From Formicarius rufipectus (taxonomy: Eukaryota; Chordata; Aves; Passeriformes; Formicariidae), in the NCBI GenBank assembly GCA_013399695.1, contig VXAU01000197.1:3932557-3996556 (forward strand): 64,000 bases of DNA, read 5' to 3'. Both the position numbers and the translations under genes were made by a program. Position 1 is the first letter of the stretch, and every line of letters begins with the position of its first letter. Positions 24,801 through 38,600 of the stretch are shown piece by piece. The notes under the pieces were generated by a model. That model did not search any database. It was not told the DNA's origin and saw only the letters and a list, made by a program, of their open reading frames with translations.

Positions 24801-27800
24801 AATAATTTGCACATGGTTTTTGCTCCTTTCTTTAACCCTCACTGTTGCTGTCAGATCTGAGCTCCTAAGCTGCATGAGGCACCATGAGGTCCAGCTATGG
24901 CCATGTAAGGCAGGAAGAGTTTTAGCTTCTAAATTCTTGATTTGTTTTGTGGTTGGTTTGTGGATTTTTTGTTTGTTTGTTTGATGTTTTCTGCTTTGTT
25001 TTGGGGAATGTCTTATGAGAAATATTCTATAATGTTTTGGAGGGCTGGGGGTGTTTTTTGCCTTTTAAACAACTACATAAAACTGGATTAAAAGGCTTCA
25101 TTTGCAACTGTTCAAATTAACTTTTTCTGGTGGAAATAATAGAGGTGGGTGATTAAACCCACTATTTTATGCTTTCTTTGAAAGTGAATTAATCCTCCAC
25201 ATGTTAATTTACTTCAGTTTAAATTACCATAAAGGGACTAGAAAAGGCTGAATAAGGACCATGGCCTGTGTTCCCAGCTCCCAAAGGCAGCTCTATTTCC
25301 AAGGGGCAATTTGTTATGTTAATACACTGACATTTCAATATTTGGTGTGGAACGGGGAAAAGAACACTTCACTGGCTGCAGCATAAACCATTTTTTGAGT
25401 CATTCATAATCTTTATATAGAATTCAATGAAATATCTTACTGGAAAGCAGAGGTTCACCGGACACAAGTGTGATTGAAATGTGGTTTCCCATCAAACTCA
25501 GTATGGAGTAATACTCCACAGAGGTTTTTCCTGTATGGAAGGCATTTTAATTATTTAAGTGACAGATGAAAATTTAACCTGTGCAGCATAACTTCATTGC
25601 AGCCACCTGGTTTGTTAAAGCCTTGGGAGTTGTGCCACGGCAGGTCTGCAACTGAGCCTCCCCACGGGGCTGCCGGGCACGGCCGGGCTCCCCTGCACAC
25701 CCCTCTCTGAGCAACACCTCAGGGGGCACAGAGGAGTGCAACACTTTCCACTGGACTCCTGTCCAGCAAACACGAGTTTTTTAAGTACTTTTTTTTTTCC
25801 TGATGATTTTTTAATTATTTTTTTCATGGCTACCACAATGGCTGCTGGTTTGGTCATTTTTTTCCTTTTGAAGCTGTAGCTGTCATCACTGTTATTGGTA
25901 CCCTCTAGCTCTGTGCTGATGGTCACAATCAAAATTAACTTTTATTGGTATTCTTTTGATAAGTTTAGTTGGCATTTCATGTTTTTTTTTGTGTAGTTCA
26001 GGTTGTTAAACAGACTTACAAGGCCTTACATCTTCCTCTGCTGCAGATCCAGCACTGGGGGTGCAAGGCCAGGCTGTGGCTGTCTCTCACAGACAGCCTG
26101 GATTTGTGTTCTTAAAACCAGTTGTGGAGTTAATTCCTCTCTTGGTTTTGGAGCTGTGCTGCTCAGGTTAGTGACCATGCACTGGTGAACTGGAGAGAGG
26201 AGCTGGTTCCGACCAGCTTCCAGGGAAGTGGAGCTCATGGCCATGCCTGGAGTGAGGAGCTGGCTGGCAGTCCCAGCTCAAGGAGCACTGAGCCTTGAAT
26301 AGGTGGTAGAGCCAACATCCTCGACAGCCCAGCCCCCTGCATGGCTGTGCTGGAATCTCAGCCTCCAGCACATACTGGACAGCAAAAAGGAGGGAATTGT
26401 AGGACTTTGTCTTCCTCTTTGTGCCAGCCATTGCCTCCAAACCACACTGGCTCAGGAACTGGGGAGGAGTCAGGGAGGGGGATGATTAAAAGATCAGAAA
26501 CCACCTAAGAGAGAGGCCATGAGCACAATCCATGTCATGTATCCAAGTGAGTTTACATGCTGCTTTGATCACAACCCTTAAGCACTGAGATGGTGAAGAT
26601 AAGTTTGAAGATAAGGCAAAGATGTGACCATCAGGGTATGAAGTGTAGAAGCAGAAACAAGTGTCTTATCGTGAGGGCACAAGTCACCAAGGATTTCAAG
26701 AGGTTTGTTGCTTGTGTGTTTAGCTAAGCGGTCTTTTGGTTCAGGTGCTGCTGCCAGGCTGGATGCAGGACTTGGAAGGCTCTGCACTACCCGAATTTGA
26801 ATTGGATGACCACGGTGTTCTCTTTTGGTCTCAAAAAAATAAATTGGCAATCTCTGTAGAAAAAAGAAAAGGCAAAAAATAATGTTCTCAGGTCTTATTC
26901 AGGTCTAATCCCTTTGAATAGGAACTATGTTAATTTAAGGCACACTAAAGGCTGGGTTTAATGTGACACAAGTTCCTGGACTGCAGTTATTTCCCATTTC
27001 ACTGAAGTTAACTGAGAATATGTTTCAAACTGTGTGTTGCTCATTCCCTGTGGAAAGGCCTGACAAGTTCACTGAAGTACTGAAGTTCCCACAGACTCCA
27101 CTGAGTGACAAATCCTTCAGAGCAAAATCCTAATTTTAGCTGCCTCAGAGCACATCTGAATGGTGTTACCTGCAGGTTCCTTTAGGGTTTCAGCATCACT
27201 GTATCTGAGTCCCTCAGATTTTTCCATTGCTCTCACCTTCCACTATTCCCACAAAATAGGGCCAGTCATCTCCTGGGCAAGCCCATGCTGCAGCCAAGAC
27301 TAGACTCACACCTCAAAACCACTAGTCCAGAGTCTTAAATATGGCTTTGTTCCTCACGTTGGAGTAAAGGAAAACAAACCCCACACAATACTTTTATTCT
27401 GGAGTAAACCACTCCAATCTGGCTGTAGTTATTTTTCTATAGCATTGTATTTTCTTGCTGGATGACTGGTCATGCAGAATCTTCCTGTAACCTTTGTTGT
27501 GTTGGTGGCTTCAATTTGGTATGAGGGCTTGAAACTCACATTGGCATCCACTGCTTTTAATCTGAGTCAAGCAGTGCTGAAGAAATGGCATGTTTTGAAT
27601 GATTCTGTGTGTTTTCTCACCAGAATCCTGAGTCACAGTCTTAACCTTCCCAGGAGTTCATTGCAGTTGCAGCTGAGTTATTTGATTAAAATATTATTTT
27701 TATCATCTATTTGAAAGTGCTGCAGCAATCTGATTTATCCTCATTGTCAGCATGTGTTTGTTTAGTCTTTCAGAGAAAATGAACTTACTATTCATTTGGA

Positions 27801-30800
27801 ACTGATGCCAAGGGAACTATTGTATTCCAAAATAATGGAGCATAATATGCAGCAAAACATGGGTATTTTGCTCAGGCAGTAGCAGGTATACACAATGGAA
27901 ATTATTTGGTGGTTTAGGGTGTTAATCTGCTTCCTCTGTGAATAGGACTTGCAGCTTCTGTGTCAGCCCACCATTAACCTCAACCCATGGAGGAGGTTGG
28001 TGTGTCCAAGACCAGAGATGGGGCCTTTTGCTCTGGAGTTATGTGATGGGTGTTGTCACAAACAAATGACAATGTACTTGTTGCTTTTTTTTCTGCAAAA
28101 TCTGGATTTCTCTGTTTTTTCTGTTGGCCTGAATAATGCCAGGGAGCTAAAGAGACAGAACATTCAAGTCCTCAGTTTTGGAGCAGTAGTGCCACAACAG
28201 TCTGAATTCAGAGAGATAACAGGCAGTCAATATTCTTAACACAACCAGTGGAAGATGGAAATTCCAGTGAAAATCAGGCCCTGGTGCCTCAGAGCAGAGA
28301 CACACAGACTCTGGTTGTAGCCCGACATCTGCGTGGTGTTCTGCACTCCCAACATCTGAGCTCAAGGTCTAAGTCATTGGAGTCCTTCCAAAATGTCTTT
28401 GCAAGGCTTACTCACTTTAATAATTTTTTAAAAATACTACTTAACAAGATACTGCTAGTTGATATATGTTGTTGAAAATACAGTTTTCACTTCTTGTGTA
28501 TATGGTTACTCAATCACACATAAACCTTATTGTAATTGAATTTTAACACTGATATAACAACAGTTGACTTTTCTCAGTTATTCCAGACTGCTGGGCAGAG
28601 CAGTTCTAGCCCTGGAATGTGTTGCAGGGCAAAGTGACAATAAACAAATGGAAAAGCAGGGGAAACATCACCAGTGCATTCTCATTATTGCATTTACATT
28701 AAGGGGCTTGTCTGTTTTTCTCTCTCCCAACAGATGAAGCGCCAACGGTTTATTTAAAAGAACTGTCTCTGGCTCAGTCTTTAATGGCTCAAAGTTAATA
28801 AGTTAATAATCTGACTTACTTTCTCTTATTTTCTAAAGGAGAGATGCTGCACAAATCTCTCCCACTAGTGCAGCCAGATTCCCAAATCTTCCCCTGAAAA
28901 CTGTGCGCAGCAACTTGCTTTTGAAGCCTCCCCACCACAAGGAGGGTGTACCTGATTTTCCTGTTGTGGGCAGACACCTCCTTCAGCTGTAAACTCTTCT
29001 GACATTTCTGGCAGAGATAATTATAGTGCTCTGGGGGACTTCTGGCCTTACCAAAAATAGATGGGAGGAGGGAGACATGCATTTACAGGCAGCACTAGGA
29101 AGGAGGAGAATAGCATCTATATTATGTGACAGCTTCTGAAAGAGCATCCCAGAAGAGCTGGCTGCATCTCCAGGCTTTCTTTATTGTTTTGCTTCCCAAG
29201 ATTAAATTTCTGCCTTCCCAGAAATCTTCCAATATGGAGACACATTAATGGAAGTCCTTGCATGTCTGTCACTTGTTTGTGTGACAACTGTAGTGGAGCA
29301 GGAATGCATTTTACATCAGGTGATCCAGTGTGACACCTTAGGAAGGTGCCAATTAATATGTTCTGACTCCTCCACGCCTGCACCGGGCAAAGCCAGGGAT
29401 GGAGACAGCTCCCACTGCTCGGTAGGACTTTTGTGCCCTGAGCTCGGGGCTGCTTCTGCAAAGGGCAACCCAAACCTGGGCTGGGTTGGGTGACCCCATC
29501 CTGCTTCAGAGCTGCCTCTTGGCACAATCCGAACTTGGCAAGCAGGAGGATAAAGGGTAAAAGTAGCTTAAGCGTGGAACAATGTTACCTGAGCACTGTT
29601 GGCTGGGACACCTCCCCCCGTGTGAGCTTAAAGGCATCCTGATGATTTATTCAAATTAATGCCATGCAGGAACAAATGTTTTAGAGAGGAAGGGCAGAAA
29701 AAATTATCTCATTAAGCTACGGAAAAGTAACTAAAAAGGATGGAAGATGCAGTAGGTAACCAGATGCATATCACCCCAGGGACACCTTGGAGCATTTCCC
29801 AAGGCTACAAGGATGAGAGATGTAATCAGTGAGAAACAGTAAACACAAACCTGAGGCTGAGCTCCGGGCTTTGCAAAGGGCTTTAAACCTGTTCAGAACA
29901 GAATCATCACTAGGGTCATACTGAGATGAAAAAGAGAGTGAAATCGTGTTAAAAAGATGATGAATATTCAGAACATGTAATACTGATGTTCTCCTATTCC
30001 AGAAAAAGGTTATTAGATTTGCCCATTGCCTCTTACTTTGCTATACTGTCACACAGAAAAACATGCAGCTTTTTTGCCTGTTTGGTGGTGCAGCTGTAAA
30101 ATAATATGTGGCCAAGACAAACTTATTTCAAACCATATTCCAAAGCATGAGCCAACCTTAAATGCCTCCATTCACCTCAGAGAGCACCTTGTAACCCACC
30201 AGCAGCTACTGCTGTTTAGGGAGGGGGAGGTGATGCCACAACTGTGTCACTCTCTGACTCTGAATTCAGTGGTTGGCTCCTAAATTGGGGCTGAAGTCCT
30301 AATATTTGGTCCCAACGTTTGGTGTGTTACCTTTACAGCCTCACCTTGCTCTTCAGGTCACCCTTGCCATTGTTGGGTTACAGCACAAAGGGACTGGAGA
30401 GCCAGCAGTTGTTGCCAATAGTATTTATTATTTCTCTGTGGATCACAACACCGTTGTGGTCAAAGCCATAGGGGCAGCCTCTGCACCCTCTTCCCCCAAA
30501 TCCCCAAGCCCTGGTGCTGAAGGTGGTGGGATGTGGGCCAGCACTGCCTCTGGGAGCCTGGCAGGGCCAGGTGTGCACCACGGCAGGGGCTTCAAGGGGT
30601 GAATGCTTGTACAAGCAGGAATTAATGTAATTTTTAATGTGATTTCAGGCGACTTCTTACTTAAACCTATTTTTAGAAAAAAAAACCAAAACATTGGAAA
30701 ACAGCTAGGAGGCTGTAAGGGATGGCAAAGGCCACGCTCCAAGGATATAAGGTTTTGATATATTGCTCGAGTTGAATTAAGGATTTGGTAACTCATTTCA

Positions 30801-33800
30801 CTTCATTAAAGCTACTAAAATAACAGTGCAACTTTTCAACAGCAAGGATTAATTTTTTGAAGCAGTACAGGGGCATTAATTTCAATAAATGATGTAACTT
30901 GATTGAATCAGACAAATGAAACAAGTGACCTCTATCCAGCAAGGTTATAGTTGTAGCTGAATTTATATCTTAAGCAGATTCATGCTGAAGTACACAAGAG
31001 TGGGAATTGCAGGGTAAGAAGCACACTAAAATATCATAAAAGGGGTGACATGATTTGCTTCTGGAGCAGGAAGGGTTAAAGGGTTTTGTAGGGGTGTTTT
31101 AAATGCTCTTGCAGGTCAGGTGTCTACAGCTATGATTTCTCAGTAACCAGATGCTCTCTGCTGTTCCAATTAAAATCTATGGTTTAATTTTAAACAAATG
31201 TTTTAAATTAGCTTAATGGTAATGCTCTAGGGGAAATGAATTTCTAGAATAATTTTTCAGGCACTGGACAAAACAAATGCTGGCCTACATTTTTTTTGGA
31301 AAGGATGAGAGATTTCAAGTGCCCTCAATATTTGATACCTAAAATAGATGATATGGAATAGTTACTTGATGAAAATATGGTTCATTTAGAGAGAATTAAA
31401 TGGTAGATGATTATTCACCCCTTTAGAAAATGTAGATTGTTTTTCTAAAAAATTAGGAATCTTGGGTTTATATTTGTTTGTTCTTATATAGGTGACTGTA
31501 AGTCTTTTTATTTTAATAAGTAGATCCTGTCCTCTAAATACAATTAAGGCTTGGGAAGATCAAGACTTACCCTCGTCTGTGTCAGGCAGAATTAAATTTA
31601 CCTGTGGCATCAAGGATTAGTGGAACATGTATAAGTCTGTAGGGACCTGCTCTTACATGAGGTTTAAGTTTCACACATTAAAGAAACTGGGCTGGGACCA
31701 ACCAGACAGAGGAGGGTGGAAGTGAAATAAATTCCTGAGTGATGGAATTACTTTGGACAACTTAATGAAAAAAATGCTCGGATCCCACTGAGCCATTAAA
31801 TGACTGAATTCCACATGGAAGAACCCATCTCCTCTGACAAGCCTTTGACAAAACTGTTTCTTTATTTTCTTGGGGAATGATTCCTGACCTAAAGATTAAG
31901 AAGACTGAGGGGAGAAAGGGACAGAACAAGTCATGAGCCCAATGGGCAGGAGAAAATATGTAGAAAAAGAAGACTGAAGTGCTTGTGTATTCATTAAACC
32001 TGAAGGTGGCATTTGCAGGTGATGGGGTAGCTTAATACTCAGAACCAACTGAAGGCAAATGATTTTCAGAAGAGGCACAAGTACTTTTAAATCTTCCAAT
32101 ACACAATTTAATAGTTTTCTTTTGACAAGTGTCTTTTCAGTCCTGATGTATCAAGAGGGTAATAGCAAACCATCAAGGCTAATTTCCCCAAGCTCACCGA
32201 GCAACTGCCTTTTGCTAATTTGGAGCTCTGAGGTTCTGTAGAATGGAAATCCAAATGGTCAGCATCCCAAAAATGGGAAGGCTTCACTCAGTATTGGTGT
32301 TCTTAGGGCATACACTGGTTAGGTCTCTAATGGGAATGTAGAAAAAAAACCTTTAAAAATTGGCCTATGTATGCTTTAGGGCTAATTAAAATGAAATCCT
32401 AATTCAGGAACTTCTTGTTCCACACACCACAGGCTCTAGCTGGGTTTTGACACACGCTTCCAAATTGTCTGCAGTTCTGGGCCAGTTGTGCCAAGCAAGG
32501 AAACACAGAGTAGTACCCATTGTACAGGTCCACTGCTTTCATTCAGTTCCCGTGGATTCAATGGCAGAATTAATTGCAAAATAAAATGCATATAATTGGA
32601 TTAATTAATCGTACATTTCAAGGTCCTGAAATACAGAATTAGCCGTGGGGTAAAACTCACAATGTAGGTTTTTCCTGCAAACAGAACAAGTGCTATTTTT
32701 GGAGCTGTATCTGCATCTCATGGAGGTGTGCCTTGCTTAAAAAGCTGCAAGGGTAGGAATGGGGCTTTGAAGGGAGAAGATAAATACTATAATTAGGGCT
32801 GCAGGACAACAAAAGGATTATTCTTACCTATAAAATCATTTGAGTGAAGTCGCTGGAAAGATAATTATACCCAAAATCACTTGCATGGGTCTAATATTTT
32901 CCTTACAAGGACTTACAAAACTCATTGAATATTTATAGGCCTGGAACATGAGACTGGGTTGAAATTTAAGACATAAATCCAGTCTCAGTTTATTATGATG
33001 AAATTTCCTGCAGTTGTTGCCCCAACCTTTTAGCCTTCCTAGACAGGCTTCCTGTGGCAGAGCAGGAGCCCACGTGATAAATGCTACTAAAGCTGAATGC
33101 CCTTGACTGATGAACACTGCCTCATTTGACAACTGTAAGACAGGCCTGAGGGCTGAACTCACCACTAGTTTGGTTGGTTTTCTTGGAGCTTTTTTGGCTT
33201 TTTTTTCCTTAATGCATCTATTGCAGAAGTGTTGTTTGTGCTTCTGGTGTGGTTATCACATGCAAATGAACATGCTGTTTCCCAGATGCAGATTTCATAT
33301 TTATAGATTAAATACAGCCTGAAAAATCATATGTTAATTGCATGCTGAGGGTGTAGCAGAATTTCTCACTTGAACATATTTTGTTTGGCTGGAAATAGCA
33401 CAAATTCCAGATCAACGTATTTACAGTTGAGGCTTGGGGATAAATGTACCAGGCTTTAGAAAGAGCTTTCTAATCATTACTATTACTAATCATTCATTAT
33501 TAGCTCAGTGCTTAGGTTTCTTTCCCACATTATATTTGTTTATTTGCTTTTGATAATCAGTAGTTCTCAGAAAACAACCAATACCATTGGAAGGGAAGTG
33601 GGGGAATGGCTAAGGATGACAGGCAAACATCAGGTTATCAGAGATAAGCTGGCAGAAGAGGTCTGTGAGATGTTTTCAGAGAAACAGGGCTCCCTGAAGT
33701 TGGCTCAGTTAGTTACAAGTGATCTTTTCATTTTTATTGCCTATAAAGGCCACATACATCATGCTGAAAATCCATGTTGGAGAAGTTCCTCTTTTAGTTC

Positions 33801-34185
33801 CTAGTATGCAATGGCCAAAAGAGAGCTGGCAATGCCATGAGAGTCCTCACTGCTCAAGGGAGAGGTCCAAGGAAATCAGGCTGAGACAGCAGGGAAACCC
33901 CAGCAGGCTGATTCAGCTGCAGACTTACAATCTGCTCAGGGGTACTGTTGGCTGGTGGCTTTTACACTGAGAACTAGCACAGCTGCACTTACATCCCAGC
34001 ATGGCAAAGGACAGCAGAAACATGCAGGGAACACGCTCAAAAGGGAGTGCAGCAATTCCCGGATTTCCAATCAGGCCAGGTTTGCCCTCGAGGGTTGTGT
34101 TATCGAAGGCAATGCTGAGGGGGGGCCCATCACAAAACAAGGAGGGAAATTCTGGAGAAAGTCAATATACAGCATTCAAATTACT

Positions 34186-35502
34186 TTCTTGTTTATTGCA
34201 CCACACTGTTGTGAGACACCAAAAGTAGAGAGGAAAGCTTAAAATACATAGTGAACTTCATTATTACAAAGAAAGGTCTGACACAACACCCACTCAAATC
34301 AATAGAAAGCATTTCACTGGCTCTCCTTGGGGGCAGGATCAAGCCTATAGAAGGCACACAGTTTCCTAATAAAAAGTAGCTGAAACTATAACCCTTATTT
34401 TTTTCTCTAGATGTAAGTCCTTTGATGACCAATTACATATTCAAAGATCTGTCCATAATCACTGGGCTGGCAGGGATGATTAGTATGGACTTTAAGTAGA
34501 GATAAGTCTCACTTTAAAACAGCCTGCTGCAGTATATTACAATATATCCTGAAAAGCCACAAATGAGAACAAACTGTACCAAAATACACAGTAAATTGAA
34601 AATACCTTTCCCCCCTCCCCCAGCTTCATCCCTTTTTATAATTCTCATAAATCTTTTAGTAAATAAGTAAATCACAGAGGTACCAGAGGAACTGGCAAAC
34701 TAAGAGGTAGTTTATGTAAGAAAGCATCTCTGTCTGCGAGCTCCTCTCCTGCTGCAGCAGTGCTGGAGATCTGGAAGAGGAGGGGCTGTGCCAACCTGCC
34801 TGCCCTGGGCTCAGGACCCCAGGGAAAATACAGGCAAGGCTGTTTGGCCATATCAGCTGCTCTGAAAGCCAGGCAGGTGCTCAGAGGGCAGTACAAAACA
34901 TGCCCTGTACTCCTCACTCTCCCCAAGCATCAGCTCTCTGGTTGCTTTTTGGTCCCCTGTGCAGTCAACAGAGACGTCGCTCCGAAGGAAGTTGTCACCT
35001 TAATAATTTAATACTCTGTTTATATAATCTTGGCTTTATGAACATGTACGTGGGTGTGTGTGTGATGTGCACCCAAATAGGTTCAGATTGGTAGAACTGG
35101 AAAGAAAACTGCTGTTGCAGTTTGGTTGGGATGCAAGAGGATCAGAACCCTTCACAGAAGCTCTGTGTGGTGGAGCACTCTGCTGTGTGCAGAAATCAGC
35201 CCCCCTTCGAGGCCAAGCCACAACAAAACTTTGGCATCTGCTCAAGGAGAATATTTCTCCTAATGATCTTACAAAATGATCCTGGTCTGTGATTGGCACA
35301 CCAGGGACAGTGTGCTGAATCAGATATGTTTGAGAGTTTGAAGTAGCAGCAACTCCTGTGATTTTGGTATGTTTAAATAGAATAATGATGCATGTCTTAC
35401 TATCTCTTCTAACAGGAACCCAAGAGAAACCCAAACCTAATTACAGATCCATCATTAAAGTGCTCTACACGGACTGCTGCCTGTCAGCTGAAGTCTTGCA
35501 AT
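34186..35502 (-). other. GLT1D1: GLT1D1 putative 3' untranslated region
   Basis: Sequence downstream (toward lower coordinates) of the GLT1D1 stop codon, up to the first full AATAAA hexamer I noticed on the minus strand. No other coding sequence or repeat is recognised. The extent is a guess: the real 3' end could be shorter with a variant signal, or longer. Confidence 0.4.
34192..34197 (-). terminator. GLT1D1: Candidate poly(A) signal for GLT1D1
   Basis: TTTATT on the + strand reads AATAAA on the minus strand, 1.3 kb beyond the GLT1D1 stop. Another minus-strand AATAAA occurs near 33.7 kb. Only transcript data can choose between them. Confidence 0.35.
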
Positions 35503-35649
35503 TCACTGGAGTCTTTGGACAAGATTCTGGTAGGTTTTTCTTTCACCTTCCCATGAATGATGTTTCTTCACGTAGTCTTTGGCCCTTGTTATAATTTCTT
35601 TTCCCATAATGGGGTCATTCATCAAACTCTTGGACAGCACAACAAACTC
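35503..35649 (-). CDS. GLT1D1: GLT1D1 terminal coding exon with stop codon
   Basis: On the minus strand, a pyrimidine-rich acceptor ending CTTTTTTAG is followed by GAG at 35649. The exon then encodes 48 residues and TGA. The peptide begins EFVVLSKSLMNDPIMGKEII, contains KDYVKKHHSWEGER and ends YQNLVQRLQ. It aligns with the C-terminus of vertebrate GLT1D1 as I recall it (EFVHLAKRLVSDP..., HSWQVERDTYQQLI). The family C-terminus usually runs about five residues further, so the end here is slightly shorter. This part forms the C-terminal helices that pack against the GT-B fold. It joins the previous exon in phase 0. Confidence 0.93.
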   Translation of the reverse strand, partial: EFVVLSKSLMNDPIMGKEIITRAKDYVKKHHSWEGERKTYQNLVQRLQ

Positions 35650-38600
35650 CTAAAAAAGATAAAGAAAATAATAAATTAAAAGTTCCTTGAAAAGGTTCTA
35701 ATGATACTGAAATGGCTGGTACCTGTATCTTGATGTTGGTAAAACACTTCCAAGTATGAGCCAATATATGAAGTTGTTTAAAGTAATTTTTTTCAAGGAA
35801 AAGTGCAATAATTTATTTATAAACAATGATCAATAAATAATTACTTTATTATTTTACACAACCCACCAACTAAGACATTTAAAATTAAAGACAATCCCAA
35901 GAATGTTAAGACAAATGAGCAACAAATTTAATGACAGAAAATTAGGTGCCTGCCCACATGTTAGAAAACCAAGCTGGTTATTAATTAATCACCTGCTCTT
36001 CATGGAGGCTAATTGGCATCAGATGTCTGATCTCAGCTTAACCACACTTACAGCTCATTGCTACTTTGACATCTTCAGTTAATTTTATGGGAAGACTAAA
36101 TGAGTCACTACAGAAACATGGTCACAGTGTGAAGATAGAGCAGGCATGGAGCAGCAAGCTCTTCTGGAGGGGCTGCACCTGGCCAGTGACAGATACAGCA
36201 GGGTAAGTTCAACAAACTCTCCAAAAAAAGTTATATATCTCCTTTAACTTCACTGGGCAAAATACTAGATCTCACAGATTACAACTGTTGCTTTGTCTGC
36301 TCCTCTGACGCTCTCATTTAGTTCCAGGAAAGAGAAATTGTGAACTTGAAACATGTGAAAGGAGACGATGTCTGCACTAATCTATTCTGAGCAGCTGGTC
36401 TAATTTCTATCAAGAGACAACTTCCAATGCTTCAGCTGGATTACAAATGTGCTCAGATCTGTGCAAAGCAGTGTCTTGATTCAGCTCAGAAAAGCAGACA
36501 GCTTTTGTGTCAATGGGAAATTAAGATAATGCATTACTACACAACTGGTAGTGAAGATCAGTGCATAGGGACATGGGGACAAAAAGGATGGGAGAAGGGG
36601 ACACATTATTTACACAATCTGCCAGCTGTGAAAGGAAATATCCCAGATAAGATTCGAGTTCACATCTACACTAGGTTAAATACCAAACTATACTTGAAAA
36701 CTTAAGCACACAATGTGTAAATACCTACACAGATATAAAATCTTTGCTTACCACTGAATCAGTTTTGCTGTTGTAATGCCACTGGTGGCTATACATAATA
36801 CATCATGTGAGGTGACCCCTGGGAAACAGTGAGACAGGAAATCAGGTTGCACATGGGATAATCACTGACGAGACAAACTATCAGTATAAGCATCACTGCC
36901 ATGAAATTTAAACAGCCAGAGATGCAGAGCAGTTCTGTTGGTTGGGTTGTAACTAGGTAATAGAATAAGATGAGGCCACACCTTGAGTGTTGTGTTCAGT
37001 TCTGGGCCCTTCAGTTCAGGAAAGATATTGAGGTGGTGGAGCAGGTCCAGAGAACAACAACGAGGCTGATGAAGGGACTGGAGCACAAGTTCTATGGAGA
37101 GAGGCTGAGGGAGCTGGGGGGGTTTAGTTTGGAGAAGAGAAGGCTCAGAGGTGACCTCATCTCTCTCTACAACTCCCTGAAGGGAGGTTGTAGCCAGGCG
37201 AGGGGTGGTCTCTTCTCCCAGGCAGCAGCAATAGGACAAGGGGGCACGGGCTGGAGCTCTGCCAGGGGAAATTTAGGTTGGATATTAGAAAGAAATTCTT
37301 TCCAAGGAGAGTGATCAGGCATTGAAATGGCCTGCCCAGAGAGGGGATGGATTCACCATCCCTGGAGGTTTTTAAACTGAGATTGGATGTGGCACTCAGT
37401 GCCATGACCTGGTAAAGGGACTGGAGTTGGATCAAGGGTTGGACTTGATGATCTCAGAGGTCTTTTCCAACCTTATCGATTCTATGATTTGCATATGTGC
37501 ACATTAACTGTAACCTCCTACTCTGCCTAAAATCAGTGCTGCTTGTCATCTTTGCTCTGGCCACAGAGCACTGAGAGAGCACCTTCTGGAGTAGCCACGA
37601 GGGCCACGTGCTCGGTGTGCAGCCTGCTCTGCACCCACAGGTCCCTGGCACGTGCTGATTTAACTGGTGTGTTCAGTTCCTTCCTTGTGGTCCCACGAGG
37701 GGGTTTTGTGAGACTGTCCTTAGAAGAGGCAGGAGAGGCTGGTCTAGGGAGCACCTGAGGCTGTGTCAGTCAGACACTGCAGACACAGCTGCTCCAGCTT
37801 CAGACACGGTCCCTCCTTTCCTCCACAGCTGCCAAGAATTCAGAACAGGGAAGGTGGGAAAGTCTTCCATGACTTATGTTGGTTTCATTCAATTGCCTGT
37901 GTAATCACAGTAATAAATACTGTCCCCACTGAACTACATCCCAACTTTAATTTTATGCTCCTGTGGAGGATTTTTATTTAATGTTTAAAACTAATTTATG
38001 TAAATTACCTAAGAACAGAAGCAGCAATGTAACATTTCTTGACAGGTAGTCCTATTAGCATTCTTTTAAAATGTGGATATGGAGGACAAAAACTTGGAAA
38101 CATGTAAATGATAGAAGAAATGAGATCCTTATTCACAGTTACAATACTTAAGGTGGGGGATAATTTCAGGGAAAAATTGCCAAATTGAGTCCAAAGCATA
38201 AAATTTGAGAAAGTGAAGGGGAGAAAAAAAAATCAAATGGAAAAATACCAGGAGATAAAGAATAAGGACTTCTCAGCTTTATCCCTACTTCTTCCACTAA
38301 TCGAATGTGACCACCTACAAGTCACTTGCCATCTGACTGGAAGCCAATGGGAAGATTCACTCTGACTTAACTGGGTTTTGCCTCCTACCCTTGGAGCAGC
38401 TGGCTTAGCTTGTTTTCAGGTTTGGATGCTCAGCTTCACACAGCAATAACTTCATTTTTCAGGTGTCTCCCTTAACTGCAAGTGACTCGCATTTAAGCTG
38501 CAGTTCTGTGGTAAGTCTGGGCTCCCACTTGCAGGATGCAGAGGTTCAGAACTCTGAGCTCCTCCAGAAAATCCAGCCTTTCATTTTGCTTTTCTAAAAG

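Larger units (their letters stand above)
15316..34185. other. Intergenic spacer, no recognisable gene
   Basis: About 19 kb separates the convergent 3' ends of TMEM132D and GLT1D1. Open frames are short, overlap on opposite strands and resemble no known protein. The longest clean one (minus strand, 17093-17563, 156 codons) is about what chance predicts in 64 kb. The spacer contains the 36-bp minisatellite at 15.75-15.95 kb, T-runs near 22.51-22.53 and 22.93-22.95 kb, a small CpG-bearing patch at 18.5-18.8 kb, and otherwise unique AT-rich DNA. I saw no clear CR1 copy. Unannotated noncoding RNAs cannot be ruled out. Confidence 0.65.

Noticed and set aside
36862..37239. Minus-strand 125-codon frame opposite the CR1 element
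   Set aside because: It is antisense to the CR1 ORF2 remnant and resembles no independent protein.
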